DNA from: a virus
IMG/VR virus record: IMGVR_UViG_3300035698_015044
Location: 1-23,625 of that record
DNA: 23,625 nt
Direction: 5' to 3' (one strand)
A model generated the notes under the pieces. It worked only from the letters and a program-made list of their open reading frames with translations. It was not told the DNA's origin and did not search any database. This document shows positions 14,192 through 22,214 of the stretch, in pieces (position 1 is the first letter of the stretch; each line of letters starts with the position of its first letter). Made by a program: the position numbers and the translations under genes.

Positions 14192-14453
14192 CGAATCAGT
14201 ATTAAGATATTGTGCTACCTACTTAGCTAGTGATAACAAATGGTATTTAGAATTAGCTGATAGAGAACACGGAGAACGAGATGAAGCAAATACTTATGGT
14301 CCATTTAATTCTGAAGAAAAGGCTGAGGATTACTTAAACAATTTCTCTAATCCTGGAGGAGGAGATTTTGATGATTCGGGAGAGCAACCACCCCCAACTG
14401 AAAGTCCAAACGGAAGACCGGTTCAAAGACCAAGAATGGGAAGAAGATGGTAA
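14160..14453 (+). CDS. Putative capsid-targeted small protein 1 of the duplicated-leader pair
   Basis: 97 residues. MNIKLVKESLNE|S is a predicted capsid-targeting leader with a cut after Glu12. The mature part has a small mixed domain (ASDNKWYLELAD...YGPFNSEEKAEDYL, about 23-60) followed by a Gly/Pro-rich tail ending in RPRMGRRW. The WYLELA/YGPF/AEDYL pattern looks like a recurring small phage domain, but I cannot name it. It has a weak promoter-like stretch (GATATATACAATAAATAAAG) just before it. Confidence 0.65.
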   Translation: MNIKLVKESLNESVLRYCATYLASDNKWYLELADREHGERDEANTYGPFNSEEKAEDYLNNFSNPGGGDFDDSGEQPPPTESPNGRPVQRPRMGRRW

Positions 14454-14460
14454 AAATATA

Positions 14461-14507
14461 AAATAAAGAATTACTATGAATATAAAACTTGTAAAAGAAT
14501 CGTTAAA
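14461..14507 (+). repeat. 47-bp direct repeat, copy 2
   Basis: Second copy of the leader/start cassette, offset 316 bases from the first. AAAATATAAAATAAA at 14453 onward just upstream resembles the late promoter core. Confidence 0.85.
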
Positions 14508-14697
14508 TGAATTTTGGGATCCTGAAAGTGATGAGCTTTCAAAAGCTAAAATGGAAGCTAGAAAAATTAGTAAAGAAGAAGGATGCGTACAACATGTAAA
14601 TGAAATACGTCCTGGAGTATACAAAATAGAAGACTGGTACGATTCTGTACAAACAGTCGCAAGTTACGAAAATGGTGAAGGCTTTGGATCATTTTAA
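14476..14697 (+). CDS. Putative capsid-targeted small protein 2 of the duplicated-leader pair
   Basis: 73 residues. The same first 12 residues as the 14160 protein (MNIKLVKESLNE) but an unrelated body: EARKISKEEGCVQHVNEIRP (about 26-45) and YKIEDWYDSVQTVASYENGE (about 48-68). The body looks like a compact alpha/beta domain. Shared leader and different cargo is what a cassette-like targeting signal would give. The next gene starts 16 bases downstream. Confidence 0.65.
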   Translation: MNIKLVKESLNEFWDPESDELSKAKMEARKISKEEGCVQHVNEIRPGVYKIEDWYDSVQTVASYENGEGFGSF

Positions 14698-14713
14698 AAT
14701 TAAATACTAAAAT

Positions 14714-16609
14714 ATGTTAAACACGTTAGCTCAAGTCCAAGAAAAAAAAGGACCTAAGTATGTAAACGATCTTTTAAATGAAGAAGTAGTTATTACTGAA
14801 AAAATCGACACGTTTCGTTTAATCTTTGAAAAGAAAGACGGAGAAATAAAGTTTTATAAAAAAGACAACACGCTTATTACATTAATAGATCGTACATTAT
14901 CTGATATATATGAAGAAGCGATATGCGAGATTCCTATTATCACTCAAGATGCAGATATTCCTGAAGGTTTATTTTTTGGAATATATTACACTCCTGTTGA
15001 AAGACCTTTAAGAATTCCTTATTCGAAACTCCCAAAATATATTTTAACAGATGTCACAAAAAGAAAAGGTAATAAAATTACTGAATGCTTTGATTATAAT
15101 GTAGTTAAAGATTGGTCAGCAGTTCTTTGTATGGGAAGGCCTCCTGTTTTATTTGAAGGAAAATTAACATCAGAACAAAAGAAATTACTTATTGCATATG
15201 ATACAAAAGAATATGAAGGAGAAGAAATGACATTCTCTAAAATGATTGAAAATTCTTTTAAAGCATCATATTCACAAGAAGATATAATTGAAGGAATAGT
15301 CATTAAATCAGGCAGCAAATTAACACAAATTATTTCATATGAATTTGACTTACTTAACGAAGCATATGAAAATAAAAATGAGTCTCGAGATTTATATGAT
15401 ATTTTAATTTCTGATTTAACTCAATTTTTAACTCGTTATAATGTTCCATTATTAGAAGCAGCAACAAAAGATGAGCTATACATCAATATAGTTTCAGATA
15501 TATTCAACAGATATTCTCAAAGTAAAGGTGCGGAATTTAAATTAGATTGGCATTACCTATCTCCTCCTAAATTTGGATATGCAGGCAAATTAAATAAAAA
15601 ATTCATTACAAACGAAGTATCAAAAAAATGGATTGAAAAAGCTCCAATTTATGAAGCTTTATTTAAAGTTATTTTATCATCATTGCGAAAACCTAAAAAA
15701 TCTTATGGTCTTTTGACTGAAGCGATAGTAAAGAAATTCAATTCTTTAGTTTATCTTATAAATGCTTTAGTTTCCTTGAACGAAGAAACTGAAGGTGCTT
15801 GTAAATGTTTAACACAAAATTATGTTGATAATGGCAATGGTACTACTACATGTAAAGTCTGTAAAAAAACTTGGAATCACAAAAAATATGCAGAAGAAGG
15901 AAATAATAAAATAATAAATGAGTCTCGTTCGGAGAATATTGTGGTTGATGCATTTAAAAAAAGAAATCCTACAGATGTTGATAACATGAGAGTTATTGCA
16001 TCAATTCAGAAAGCATTTGAACCAAAAGTTAGAGATATTGCAGGAGGTGCTAAGTCTTGTGCTGTATATCTTACAACTTATGAGCCATTTACCCAAACAC
16101 AAATGGATAATGTGCATCGTATAAATGAAATGTGGAATTGCCCAGTGCTTTTAGCTGGTGTGAGTAATGAACATGAAATTGAAGGAGATAATTTCTACCC
16201 GTCAGATGATTTAATTAGAGGACAAATGACAGCATTAATGAATTCAGATAATAGTTTAATCCCATCTTTTATGCTTTTAGATTCATGGAACTTAACTGAG
16301 ATATTTGAATATTGTAGACCTCATTTTGAACCAATTGTTATAATAACAGATAAAGGGAAAAAATCAGAAATGACACTTCAGTTATTTTTTGAAGAAGAAG
16401 TAATGGGTGGAAGACTTGCATGTGATCCTATATTTAACATAGGAGAACTTGATAATGAAGATAGACTTACAGCATTTCGTGCTATAGAAGACAATAATTC
16501 TTCTCTATTTCTTGAAATGACACCTACACCTATACACAATTTATTTGATAAAGTATTTTCTGAATATAGATACTGGAGCGGACAATTGTTAACCAATAAA
16601 CGAAGATAA
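14714..16609 (+). CDS. Ligase-type nucleotidyltransferase / zinc finger / cytidylyltransferase-like multidomain late protein
   Basis: 631 residues. Domain 1 (about 24-216): covalent nucleotidyltransferase, motif I EKIDTFR (Lys30, Asp32, Arg35), LFFGIYY (motif III-like) and EGIVIK (motif IV, Glu193-Lys198). This is the RNA/DNA-ligase fold, expected to form a lysine-AMP. A middle helical region follows (217-357). Then a zinc finger (Cys363, Cys365, Cys380, Cys383). Domain 3 (about 440-631): AVYLTTYEPFTQTQMDNVHR is reminiscent of the nucleotidylyltransferase (NMNAT/CTP-transferase) start, but the HxGH motif is degenerate. LNE/INE triplets end at residues 23, 216, 357 and 403, that is, before domain 1, after it, before the zinc finger and after it. 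This suggests a precursor cut at domain boundaries by the prohead protease. The alternative is an ordinary repair enzyme with chance triplets. Confidence 0.65.
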   Translation: MLNTLAQVQEKKGPKYVNDLLNEEVVITEKIDTFRLIFEKKDGEIKFYKKDNTLITLIDRTLSDIYEEAICEIPIITQDADIPEGLFFGIYYTPVERPLRIPYSKLPKYILTDVTKRKGNKITECFDYNVVKDWSAVLCMGRPPVLFEGKLTSEQKKLLIAYDTKEYEGEEMTFSKMIENSFKASYSQEDIIEGIVIKSGSKLTQIISYEFDLLNEAYENKNESRDLYDILISDLTQFLTRYNVPLLEAATKDELYINIVSDIFNRYSQSKGAEFKLDWHYLSPPKFGYAGKLNKKFITNEVSKKWIEKAPIYEALFKVILSSLRKPKKSYGLLTEAIVKKFNSLVYLINALVSLNEETEGACKCLTQNYVDNGNGTTTCKVCKKTWNHKKYAEEGNNKIINESRSENIVVDAFKKRNPTDVDNMRVIASIQKAFEPKVRDIAGGAKSCAVYLTTYEPFTQTQMDNVHRINEMWNCPVLLAGVSNEHEIEGDNFYPSDDLIRGQMTALMNSDNSLIPSFMLLDSWNLTEIFEYCRPHFEPIVIITDKGKKSEMTLQLFFEEEVMGGRLACDPIFNIGELDNEDRLTAFRAIEDNNSSLFLEMTPTPIHNLFDKVFSEYRYWSGQLLTNKRR

Positions 16610-16630
16610 ATAGAATAAAAATCAATAATT

Positions 16631-17170
16631 ATGATGAAAAGTAAAAATGATAAAATGTTTAAACGATTACTTTCAGCTAGATCAGACGAAGAAAGAATTG
16701 ATGTATTAAAAAAATATTACCCTGATGTAATTTTAAGTGATGATTTTTATGATATAGAAAGTCAATATGTAGATCCAGCAAATGATATAATAATTGAATT
16801 ATTAGAAAAGGGATTTTTAAAATTTAAAGATCCAGATGAACCTTATGAAATAATATATGCAGATCAAAATTTAAAAGAAAATCAAAATGAAAATAAAATG
16901 AAAATTATGACACAATTAGTACCAGAATCATTAGAACAATTGTTCGAAGCAAAAGATGCACAAGCAGCAAAAATTCAAGCAAAAGCTGAAAAAACAAAAC
17001 CTGTAAAAGTTGATCAATCAAAAGCTGAAAAATCAAAACAAGCAATTAAAGCTTTAGAAAAGCAATTGATTGATGCTAAAAAACCAGGAGCATTTAAAAC
17101 AACAAGAGAAAAGAATGCAAAAATCGAAGCTTTGAATAAAAAGATTAAAGCTTGGAAAGCAAAGAAATAA
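16631..17170 (+). CDS. Two-part late protein with Lys/Ala-rich coiled-coil tail
   Basis: 179 residues, function unknown. Residues 1-85 are a small acidic domain (LSARSDEERIDVLKKYYPDV). Residues 90-106 (MKIMTQLVPESLEQLFE) look like an internal copy of the capsid-targeting leader, ending LFE|A (Glu106). The rest is a Lys/Ala/Gln-rich helix, probably a coiled coil or DNA-binding tail (AEKSKQAIKALEKQLIDAKK). An internal start at Met90 (16898) would give a stand-alone leader plus basic tail, as in T4-type core or internal proteins. Both readings are possible. Confidence 0.55.
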   Translation: MMKSKNDKMFKRLLSARSDEERIDVLKKYYPDVILSDDFYDIESQYVDPANDIIIELLEKGFLKFKDPDEPYEIIYADQNLKENQNENKMKIMTQLVPESLEQLFEAKDAQAAKIQAKAEKTKPVKVDQSKAEKSKQAIKALEKQLIDAKKPGAFKTTREKNAKIEALNKKIKAWKAKK

Positions 17171-17185
17171 AATAAATTTCAAAAT

Positions 17186-18859
17186 ATGAAAAAATATCTT
17201 TCAAAGTCTTTGAACGAGGAAGATCAAATTTTTAGTGATGCGCATGCGAAAGAGTTATTACAATTACAAGTGAATTATAATAAATCACTTCAAGACTTAA
17301 ATAACAAATTGGCAAAACAAAAATCTGATTTGTCAGTTAAGTATATGAATCAAGCAAAACAAGCGCCTGCTACTCAGAATACGGCACAACAGCAACAGCA
17401 ACAGCCCGCAAAACAGACTGGTACAGTTAATAATGCTGGTCAGCCTCTTAATGCAGATGGATCTCCTGCGACAGAGTCTTATGTAGATATTTTACATGTA
17501 AAAGAAATTGACTTGAATGAAGCTCCCAATTATGGTAGACTAGATATGCGAAACTGGTATCAAAAACCAGAAAACAGAGCAGGATATATTGAGCCAAGAG
17601 CACCAAGAAAAAAGAGATTGACTCCAAAGCAAAAAACACGTTTGGATGATATTTATTATGAAATTAAAGACCTTGAGCAAGAAATAAAAAGAACAATGGA
17701 GAAATTTAAATCTCCGACATTTCAAGGTGTAAGGGGTGAAATGGAAGATTTTTTTGGTCAAGTAGGACCACAAGGTGTAGATATTCTTAATTCTGGAGGA
17801 TATTCAAACGATAAAGAAAAAATTGCCGCATTAACAGCAGCTGGAATTCCAGATGCTAAAGAAATATTAGGAAATTATTATTATTATTATCCTGAATTTA
17901 ATACAAGTTTAGATGATGATAGAAAAGAAGCTGAAAAATATGCAGAAAAACTCCAAAAAGAAATTAAAGCGTTAGAACTTGAAGAAGCAAAATTACAAGC
18001 GTTAGATGAATCATTAGACGAAGGTTTCTCTGATTTATATGCTTGGATTAATCAAATAAAATTAGAATTACAAAAGATTTTTGACGGAATTGACAACTTT
18101 CATATAAATAAATTGTTCATTAAATATGAAGACGAATTAGAACATCTGTATGAAAAGGGCATAAATCCTCATAAAGCAACTATTTTAATTTTTAAAAATA
18201 ACAATATTAAAGATGAATCGTTCAAAAATCATTTTAAAGAAAAGTTTTTGAACGAAAGTATGTATGATCTTGTAGATGCAGATTCGGGAGAAATTCAAAG
18301 TCTTAAAGACTATATGGATGCTGAAAATATTTCTTATTCAGAAGATGAAGATGGTACTTCTATAACATTTGATGAAAATGAATTAGATGCTGAATGGAAA
18401 TCAGTTTTAGGAGATATTGGTTTAACTAAATCCGAGCCGGAAAATGATGATATTTTAAGTGTTGAAGACGATGATGTGGTTGATACACGAACAAAATCAG
18501 ATGGCGTCGGCGACGAAAACATAGATATTACAACAAAAGATCAACAAATCGATGAAGATAAGGTCTTCTATGTAAAAATATCAGATGAAGCTGAAGAATT
18601 TACAGGAAAGATTTATAAACTTTTTGATGATGGAGATTGGAGAGCAGAGATGATAAAAGGTGATAATGATACTTTTGAAAAGCTTAATTATAACCCGTCA
18701 TACGATGAATTTGATATTATCGCTTTTCTCCGTGAAAATTATGATGATGCCGAAATACTATCTGAAGAAGAGTTTAATGATTTAATTGAAGATAAAAAAG
18801 AAATAAAAGAATCATTTTATAATATACCTACATTAGAAATTTTTTTAAAAACAAATTGA
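17186..18859 (+). CDS. Large putative capsid-targeted internal protein with coiled coils
   Basis: 557 residues. MKKYLSKSLNE|E is a leader of the late-protein type (Glu11). More sites: LNE|A at 112, LDE|G at 279, LNE|S at 357. Between them lie a coiled coil (about 15-50), a Gln-rich linker (about 60-75), a basic segment PRKKRLTPKQKTR (about 140-152), a second coiled coil (about 150-275) and an acidic C-terminal third (about 358-557). Only structural features are recognisable. It ends EIFLKTN just before the HNH gene at 18885, so its original C-terminus may have been altered by that insertion. Confidence 0.65.
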   Translation: MKKYLSKSLNEEDQIFSDAHAKELLQLQVNYNKSLQDLNNKLAKQKSDLSVKYMNQAKQAPATQNTAQQQQQQPAKQTGTVNNAGQPLNADGSPATESYVDILHVKEIDLNEAPNYGRLDMRNWYQKPENRAGYIEPRAPRKKRLTPKQKTRLDDIYYEIKDLEQEIKRTMEKFKSPTFQGVRGEMEDFFGQVGPQGVDILNSGGYSNDKEKIAALTAAGIPDAKEILGNYYYYYPEFNTSLDDDRKEAEKYAEKLQKEIKALELEEAKLQALDESLDEGFSDLYAWINQIKLELQKIFDGIDNFHINKLFIKYEDELEHLYEKGINPHKATILIFKNNNIKDESFKNHFKEKFLNESMYDLVDADSGEIQSLKDYMDAENISYSEDEDGTSITFDENELDAEWKSVLGDIGLTKSEPENDDILSVEDDDVVDTRTKSDGVGDENIDITTKDQQIDEDKVFYVKISDEAEEFTGKIYKLFDDGDWRAEMIKGDNDTFEKLNYNPSYDEFDIIAFLRENYDDAEILSEEEFNDLIEDKKEIKESFYNIPTLEIFLKTN

Positions 18860-18884
18860 TTGTTAATGAATATAATATGTAAAA

Positions 18885-19580
18885 ATGAATCATCAAAAAA
18901 TATATGATAGTATAATTGAAAAGGCTAAATTAGAAAATCGAATTAAGTTAAGAAAAAATAATGTTGATTATATTTATTATGAAAAACACCATATCATTCC
19001 AAGATGTCTTAATGGAACAGATGAAAAAGGAAATTTAGTTTTATTACTTGCGCGAGAACATTTTATATGCCATAAATTGTTAACATACATTTATCCTCAT
19101 AATAAAAAGATAGCATGTGCATATCATTATATGACACTTAGTAAAAGATACGGCTATATAATTTCAGGAAGAGACTATGCATATGCTATAGAATTACATA
19201 GATCTATTCCAATATCAAAAGAAACAAGTGAAAAATTAAGTAAAGCTGCAAAAAGTCAAATACCTCCAATGACAGGAAAACACCACACAGAAGAATCAAA
19301 AGAAAAAAATCGTAAGTCTCATATAGGAAAACACCACACAGAAGAAAGAATAAAATCATACAAAGAAGAAAGAAAAGGAGAAGGAAATGGGATGTTTGGA
19401 AAAGGTTCATTGATATCAGGAGAAAAAAATGGAATGTTTGGAAAATCTGTTTACGATATATGGATAGAAAAATATGGCAAAGAAATTGCTGATATTAAAC
19501 AAAAGAATACATCAGAAAAGCGAAGAAAATCAATGATAGGAAAAAATAAAGGAAAACTGGAGTATACAAAGTTTGGATAG
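18885..19580 (+). CDS. HNH homing endonuclease with NUMOD3 repeats (copy 1, frameshifted)
   Basis: 231 residues before the stop. The HNH nuclease core is YEKHHIIPRCLNG...NLVLLLAREHFICHKLL (about 26-63). NUMOD3-type DNA-binding units follow (GKHHTEESKEKNRKSHIG, then GKHHTEERIKSY, then GEGNGMFGKGSLISGEKNGMF). The frame breaks at about 19556: adding one A to the run in GGAAAACTGG restores TGVYKVWIEKYGIEEANK. Freestanding phage HNH genes of this kind spread by cutting cognate DNA. It shares an N-terminus and layout with the gene at 22224 and is clearly its paralog. Confidence 0.75.
   Translation: MNHQKIYDSIIEKAKLENRIKLRKNNVDYIYYEKHHIIPRCLNGTDEKGNLVLLLAREHFICHKLLTYIYPHNKKIACAYHYMTLSKRYGYIISGRDYAYAIELHRSIPISKETSEKLSKAAKSQIPPMTGKHHTEESKEKNRKSHIGKHHTEERIKSYKEERKGEGNGMFGKGSLISGEKNGMFGKSVYDIWIEKYGKEIADIKQKNTSEKRRKSMIGKNKGKLEYTKFG
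19274..19346 (+). repeat. 22-bp direct repeat within HNH gene
   Basis: AGGAAAACACCACACAGAAGAA-type units at 19274 and 19325 (51 bases, 17 codons apart) encode two GKHHTEE NUMOD3 motifs. The near-perfect DNA identity suggests a recent internal duplication or conversion. Confidence 0.7.
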
Positions 19581-19780
19581 AAAAATATGGAATTGAAGAA
19601 GCTAATAAAAGAGAAAACCGAAAAGAAAAAAGAAGTGGAGTATCATGGAATAAGGGAAAGAAAAATGTTTATTCTAAAAATACAATAGAAAAAAATAAGT
19701 GAATCCGCAAAAAACTTATAGAATGCGAATACTGTCATAAACGATGGCACGGAAATAAATGTAAACAAAAATTATTTTAA
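19562..19780 (+). pseudogene. Broken 3' end of HNH copy 1
   Basis: In a shifted frame the DNA still encodes VYKVWIEKYGIEEANKREN (19562 onward), NKGKKNVYSK and, after a TGA at 19700-19702, a zinc-finger-like end LIECEYCHKRWHGNKC (about 19715-19762). At least one frameshift and an in-frame stop (or two further one-base shifts around the A-runs at 19689-19695 and 19709-19714) separate it from the HNH core. It is a decayed C-terminus or an error-prone stretch of assembly. Confidence 0.6.
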
Positions 19781-19784
19781 TAAA

Positions 19785-20108
19785 ATGAAATTAGTTAAAG
19801 AATATATTAATGAGAAATGTCATATTGAGCATCCAGCTGAAGAACCTGTAGAAGAAGCTCTTAGAGGAAATGGAAACAAAAAACTTAAAAATCAAAAAGA
19901 AATGTTAGAAGATGATGAAGTTGAAGATCTTGATGAAAGTACAAAATTAAATCCTAATCTTGGAGGCAAAATTGATTCTAAAACGCATAAACTTTTAAGA
20001 AAAGATCAAGATAAACCTGATGATGATATATTTGATAGATATGCTAAAGAAGTTACGGAGCACCACATCGAAACACTTGATGAATTTATTAATAAGATCG
20101 TGAAATAG
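19785..20108 (+). CDS. Putative capsid-targeted small acidic protein
   Basis: 107 residues. MKLVKEYINE|K is close to the 10-residue T4 capsid-targeting form (MKTYQEFIAE). The rest is acidic and charged (HPAEEPVEEAL, LEDDEVEDLDES), with no recognised fold and a helical end (TEHHIETLDEFINKIVK). It follows HNH copy 1, whose broken end runs up to its start. Confidence 0.6.
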   Translation: MKLVKEYINEKCHIEHPAEEPVEEALRGNGNKKLKNQKEMLEDDEVEDLDESTKLNPNLGGKIDSKTHKLLRKDQDKPDDDIFDRYAKEVTEHHIETLDEFINKIVK

Positions 20109-20146
20109 ATGTTACAAATAATGCGCAAAGTGGTTACACTGTTAAT

Positions 20147-20170
20147 GAATATATACTTTATAAAATAAAA
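20147..20170 (+). promoter_or_regulatory. Variant late-promoter-like region
   Basis: GAATATATACTTTATAAAATAAAA contains both halves of the late motif (GAATATATA and TATAAAATAAA), separated by an extra 7-8 bases. It sits 15 bases before the 20186 ATG. Confidence 0.4.
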
Positions 20171-20185
20171 ATTAATGTTACAATT

Positions 20186-22138
20186 ATGAAAAACAATTAT
20201 GTTCCGGGGACTCTAACTGAGTTTTTAGGTGAATCAAAATCAATAACTTTGAAACGTAAATACGGAGAAAGACCTACTATAGTGGTAGGTGCTACAGCCC
20301 CATTACGTAATCAAGTATTATCTTTTGTTGCAGAAAATGCAAGAGTATCTAAAATTGATCTTAAACAATATATTATTGGTTTAAAAGAAGGAGGAGCTAC
20401 TGTGGCTTCAGCAAATATGTTTATTAGAAGAAATGCTAAATATTTCATAGCTGAAAATAAAAGTGGCATAACATATTTTAAATTATCTCAAATAGGTCAA
20501 AGATTAGTTAATCAATTCCAGCCAGCTCAAGAAACAGATGTATCAGAATCTTTATCCGCTAGATATCTTAAAAGAAAAGCAGTTAACGAAGCATTCTCGT
20601 CAGTAACGGTTCCATTTAATGGAATTGAAGATGAATTATCAAATCTTGAAAGAGTTGGAATAAAAGCATCGAATGTTAGGATTGGCTCAGGTGGCGGAAA
20701 CACTGAAGTTACATTAACTGGTGATGAAGATGCAATTCGAAACTATTTAGCTGATTTGTGGGAGATGAATCCTAATGATGAAGAAATAGACGAATTGTTT
20801 GAAAGTAAAAAAGTTAACGAAGTATTTGAAGATGAAATAGAAGCAAATGATTTTACAGGTGAAGAAGAATCAGAAGGTCCAGCTGAAGAAGTTGAATTTA
20901 CAGATCAAGAAGATCCTGAATCTAAATCTGATAGTGATGATACTTTTGAATATGAAGAAGATGATGAAAAAATCACTCTTACATATTATAAACATGGCGG
21001 TGTTGAATCTGGTGAAGAAATTGCTGAACCTGAAGAAGACAAAGAAGGATTTGATTTTAAAGACAAAGGACGTCCTGGATTAAATGATGTAGATGAAGCA
21101 TTAGAAGCTCGTAAAGAGAAAATGAAAATGATCATCGAAAATATAAAAGCAAAAAGAACTGCATCATTAAATGAAAATTCTACTTTATCTTATGCGCATG
21201 CTTATCATGTTGCTATGGATCAAAAAGATTATGACGAACTTGGAAAAAATATAAGTAGAAATGAATTTAAAGAGTATTTTAATATTCCTAAAGATGCAGA
21301 TGAAGATCCTGATTATAAAAGAAATCCAAAATTTGATCTTAAAGGATTAAGTAAAATAAATGAAAGTGAAGAAGATGATGAGTTAAAAGATGAAGATCTT
21401 GAAAATCTTGGTGGAGATGATGATACACCCGCCGAAGAAACTGGCGATGAAACTGCAACAACTCTTGATGGCGAAGAAGATAATATGGAAAAAGTTGAAA
21501 TTACAGAGTTTATTATTACAGTAGAAGATGTAGACGCAGCAATTGAAGAACTTCAAGAACTTGGTGTTAGTGCTGAAAGAGTTCCTATTGAAGTTCCGGA
21601 ACCTGAAGTTCCAGCAGCTGAAGATACAGAACAACCTGTAGAAGATCAAGTTCCACCGGATGATACAACTAAAGAAGAAAAGTTAGATTTAACTCCTCAG
21701 GAAGAAGTTAGAGAATCTCTAAAAGCATTTACACTCAATCTTCTTAATGAAGATGTAACAGGAGATGAAGAACTTGATTTAGGTTCAAGTGATGAACTTG
21801 GATTAGGAGATCAAGGTGAAGAGGCAGCTGAATTAGATGCACCACCTGAAGAAGAAGTTCTTGACCCAGTTACAGAATTTGAAGAAAACAAAATTAAAGT
21901 TAAAGCAGAAGATTGGCCAGTTCTTAAGCCTTGGCTAGAAGAAAAGGGTGCAGATGTAGCTGAAATGTTTGGAGGCGAAATTGAAATGGAAGAAGTTTCT
22001 GATGATGAAATAGCTTCTGAAGAGCCAAAAGAACCAATTAAAGATGGCGATATTGATTTTTCTGGAATCTCAGATAAAGAACAGACTAAATTAAAAGATG
22101 ATGACGAAGATGATAAAAACGACAAAGATAAAGAATAA
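20186..22138 (+). CDS. Large acidic late protein, putative prohead core/internal precursor
   Basis: 650 residues, no family recognised with confidence. The N-terminus MKNNYVPGTLTEFLGE|S has a leader-like end (Glu16). Five internal [V/L/I]NE triplets end at residues 135, 212, 330, 393 and 522. Residues 18-130 form a basic winged-helix-like domain (TIVVGATAPLRNQVLSFVAE...SQIGQRLVNQF). Very acidic tracts follow, as does VEDVDAAIEELQELGVSAER (about 453-472) and a repeat-like unit IKVKAEDWPVLKPWLEEKGA (about 570-590). The Asp/Lys tail (KDDDEDDKNDKDKE) closes it. The strong acidity and many protease-type sites resemble a T4-type scaffold/core protein that is digested during maturation. A terminator follows at 22161. 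Confidence 0.65.
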   Translation: MKNNYVPGTLTEFLGESKSITLKRKYGERPTIVVGATAPLRNQVLSFVAENARVSKIDLKQYIIGLKEGGATVASANMFIRRNAKYFIAENKSGITYFKLSQIGQRLVNQFQPAQETDVSESLSARYLKRKAVNEAFSSVTVPFNGIEDELSNLERVGIKASNVRIGSGGGNTEVTLTGDEDAIRNYLADLWEMNPNDEEIDELFESKKVNEVFEDEIEANDFTGEEESEGPAEEVEFTDQEDPESKSDSDDTFEYEEDDEKITLTYYKHGGVESGEEIAEPEEDKEGFDFKDKGRPGLNDVDEALEARKEKMKMIIENIKAKRTASLNENSTLSYAHAYHVAMDQKDYDELGKNISRNEFKEYFNIPKDADEDPDYKRNPKFDLKGLSKINESEEDDELKDEDLENLGGDDDTPAEETGDETATTLDGEEDNMEKVEITEFIITVEDVDAAIEELQELGVSAERVPIEVPEPEVPAAEDTEQPVEDQVPPDDTTKEEKLDLTPQEEVRESLKAFTLNLLNEDVTGDEELDLGSSDELGLGDQGEEAAELDAPPEEEVLDPVTEFEENKIKVKAEDWPVLKPWLEEKGADVAEMFGGEIEMEEVSDDEIASEEPKEPIKDGDIDFSGISDKEQTKLKDDDEDDKNDKDKE

Positions 22139-22160
22139 AATTTGCGTATCATAATAATTT

Positions 22161-22187
22161 AAAAGGGAGCCACAGTGCTCCCTTTTT
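22161..22187 (+). terminator. Rho-independent terminator
   Basis: 10-bp stem AAAAGGGAGC (22161-22170) / GCTCCCTTTT (22177-22186), loop CACAGT, then a T-run. The promoter motif begins at 22192. Confidence 0.85.
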
Positions 22188-22191
22188 TATT

Positions 22192-22207
22192 GAATATATA
22201 AAATAAA
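22192..22207 (+). promoter_or_regulatory. Late-promoter-like motif GAATATATAAAATAAA
   Basis: Identical to the copies at 8796 and 11852. It now drives HNH copy 2, but the ATGAGAGC that follows it (22216) is the start of the HAD gene in duplicate, so it was probably the HAD promoter before the HNH insertion. Confidence 0.6.
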
Positions 22208-22214
22208 GAATAAA

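Noticed and set aside
18882-19789. AAAATGAA at both ends of HNH copy 1 as insertion repeat
   Set aside because: Too low in complexity to distinguish from ordinary A-rich start regions, unlike the 9-bp repeat at HNH copy 2.
20109-20183. ATGTTACAA repeated before the 20186 gene
   Set aside because: Only 9 bases, AT-rich, no link to gene structure; may be chance.
21383-22152. Minus-strand frames opposite the acidic late protein, Ser/Phe-rich
   Set aside because: Shadows of GAA/GAT-rich codons; the + frame has better composition and length.
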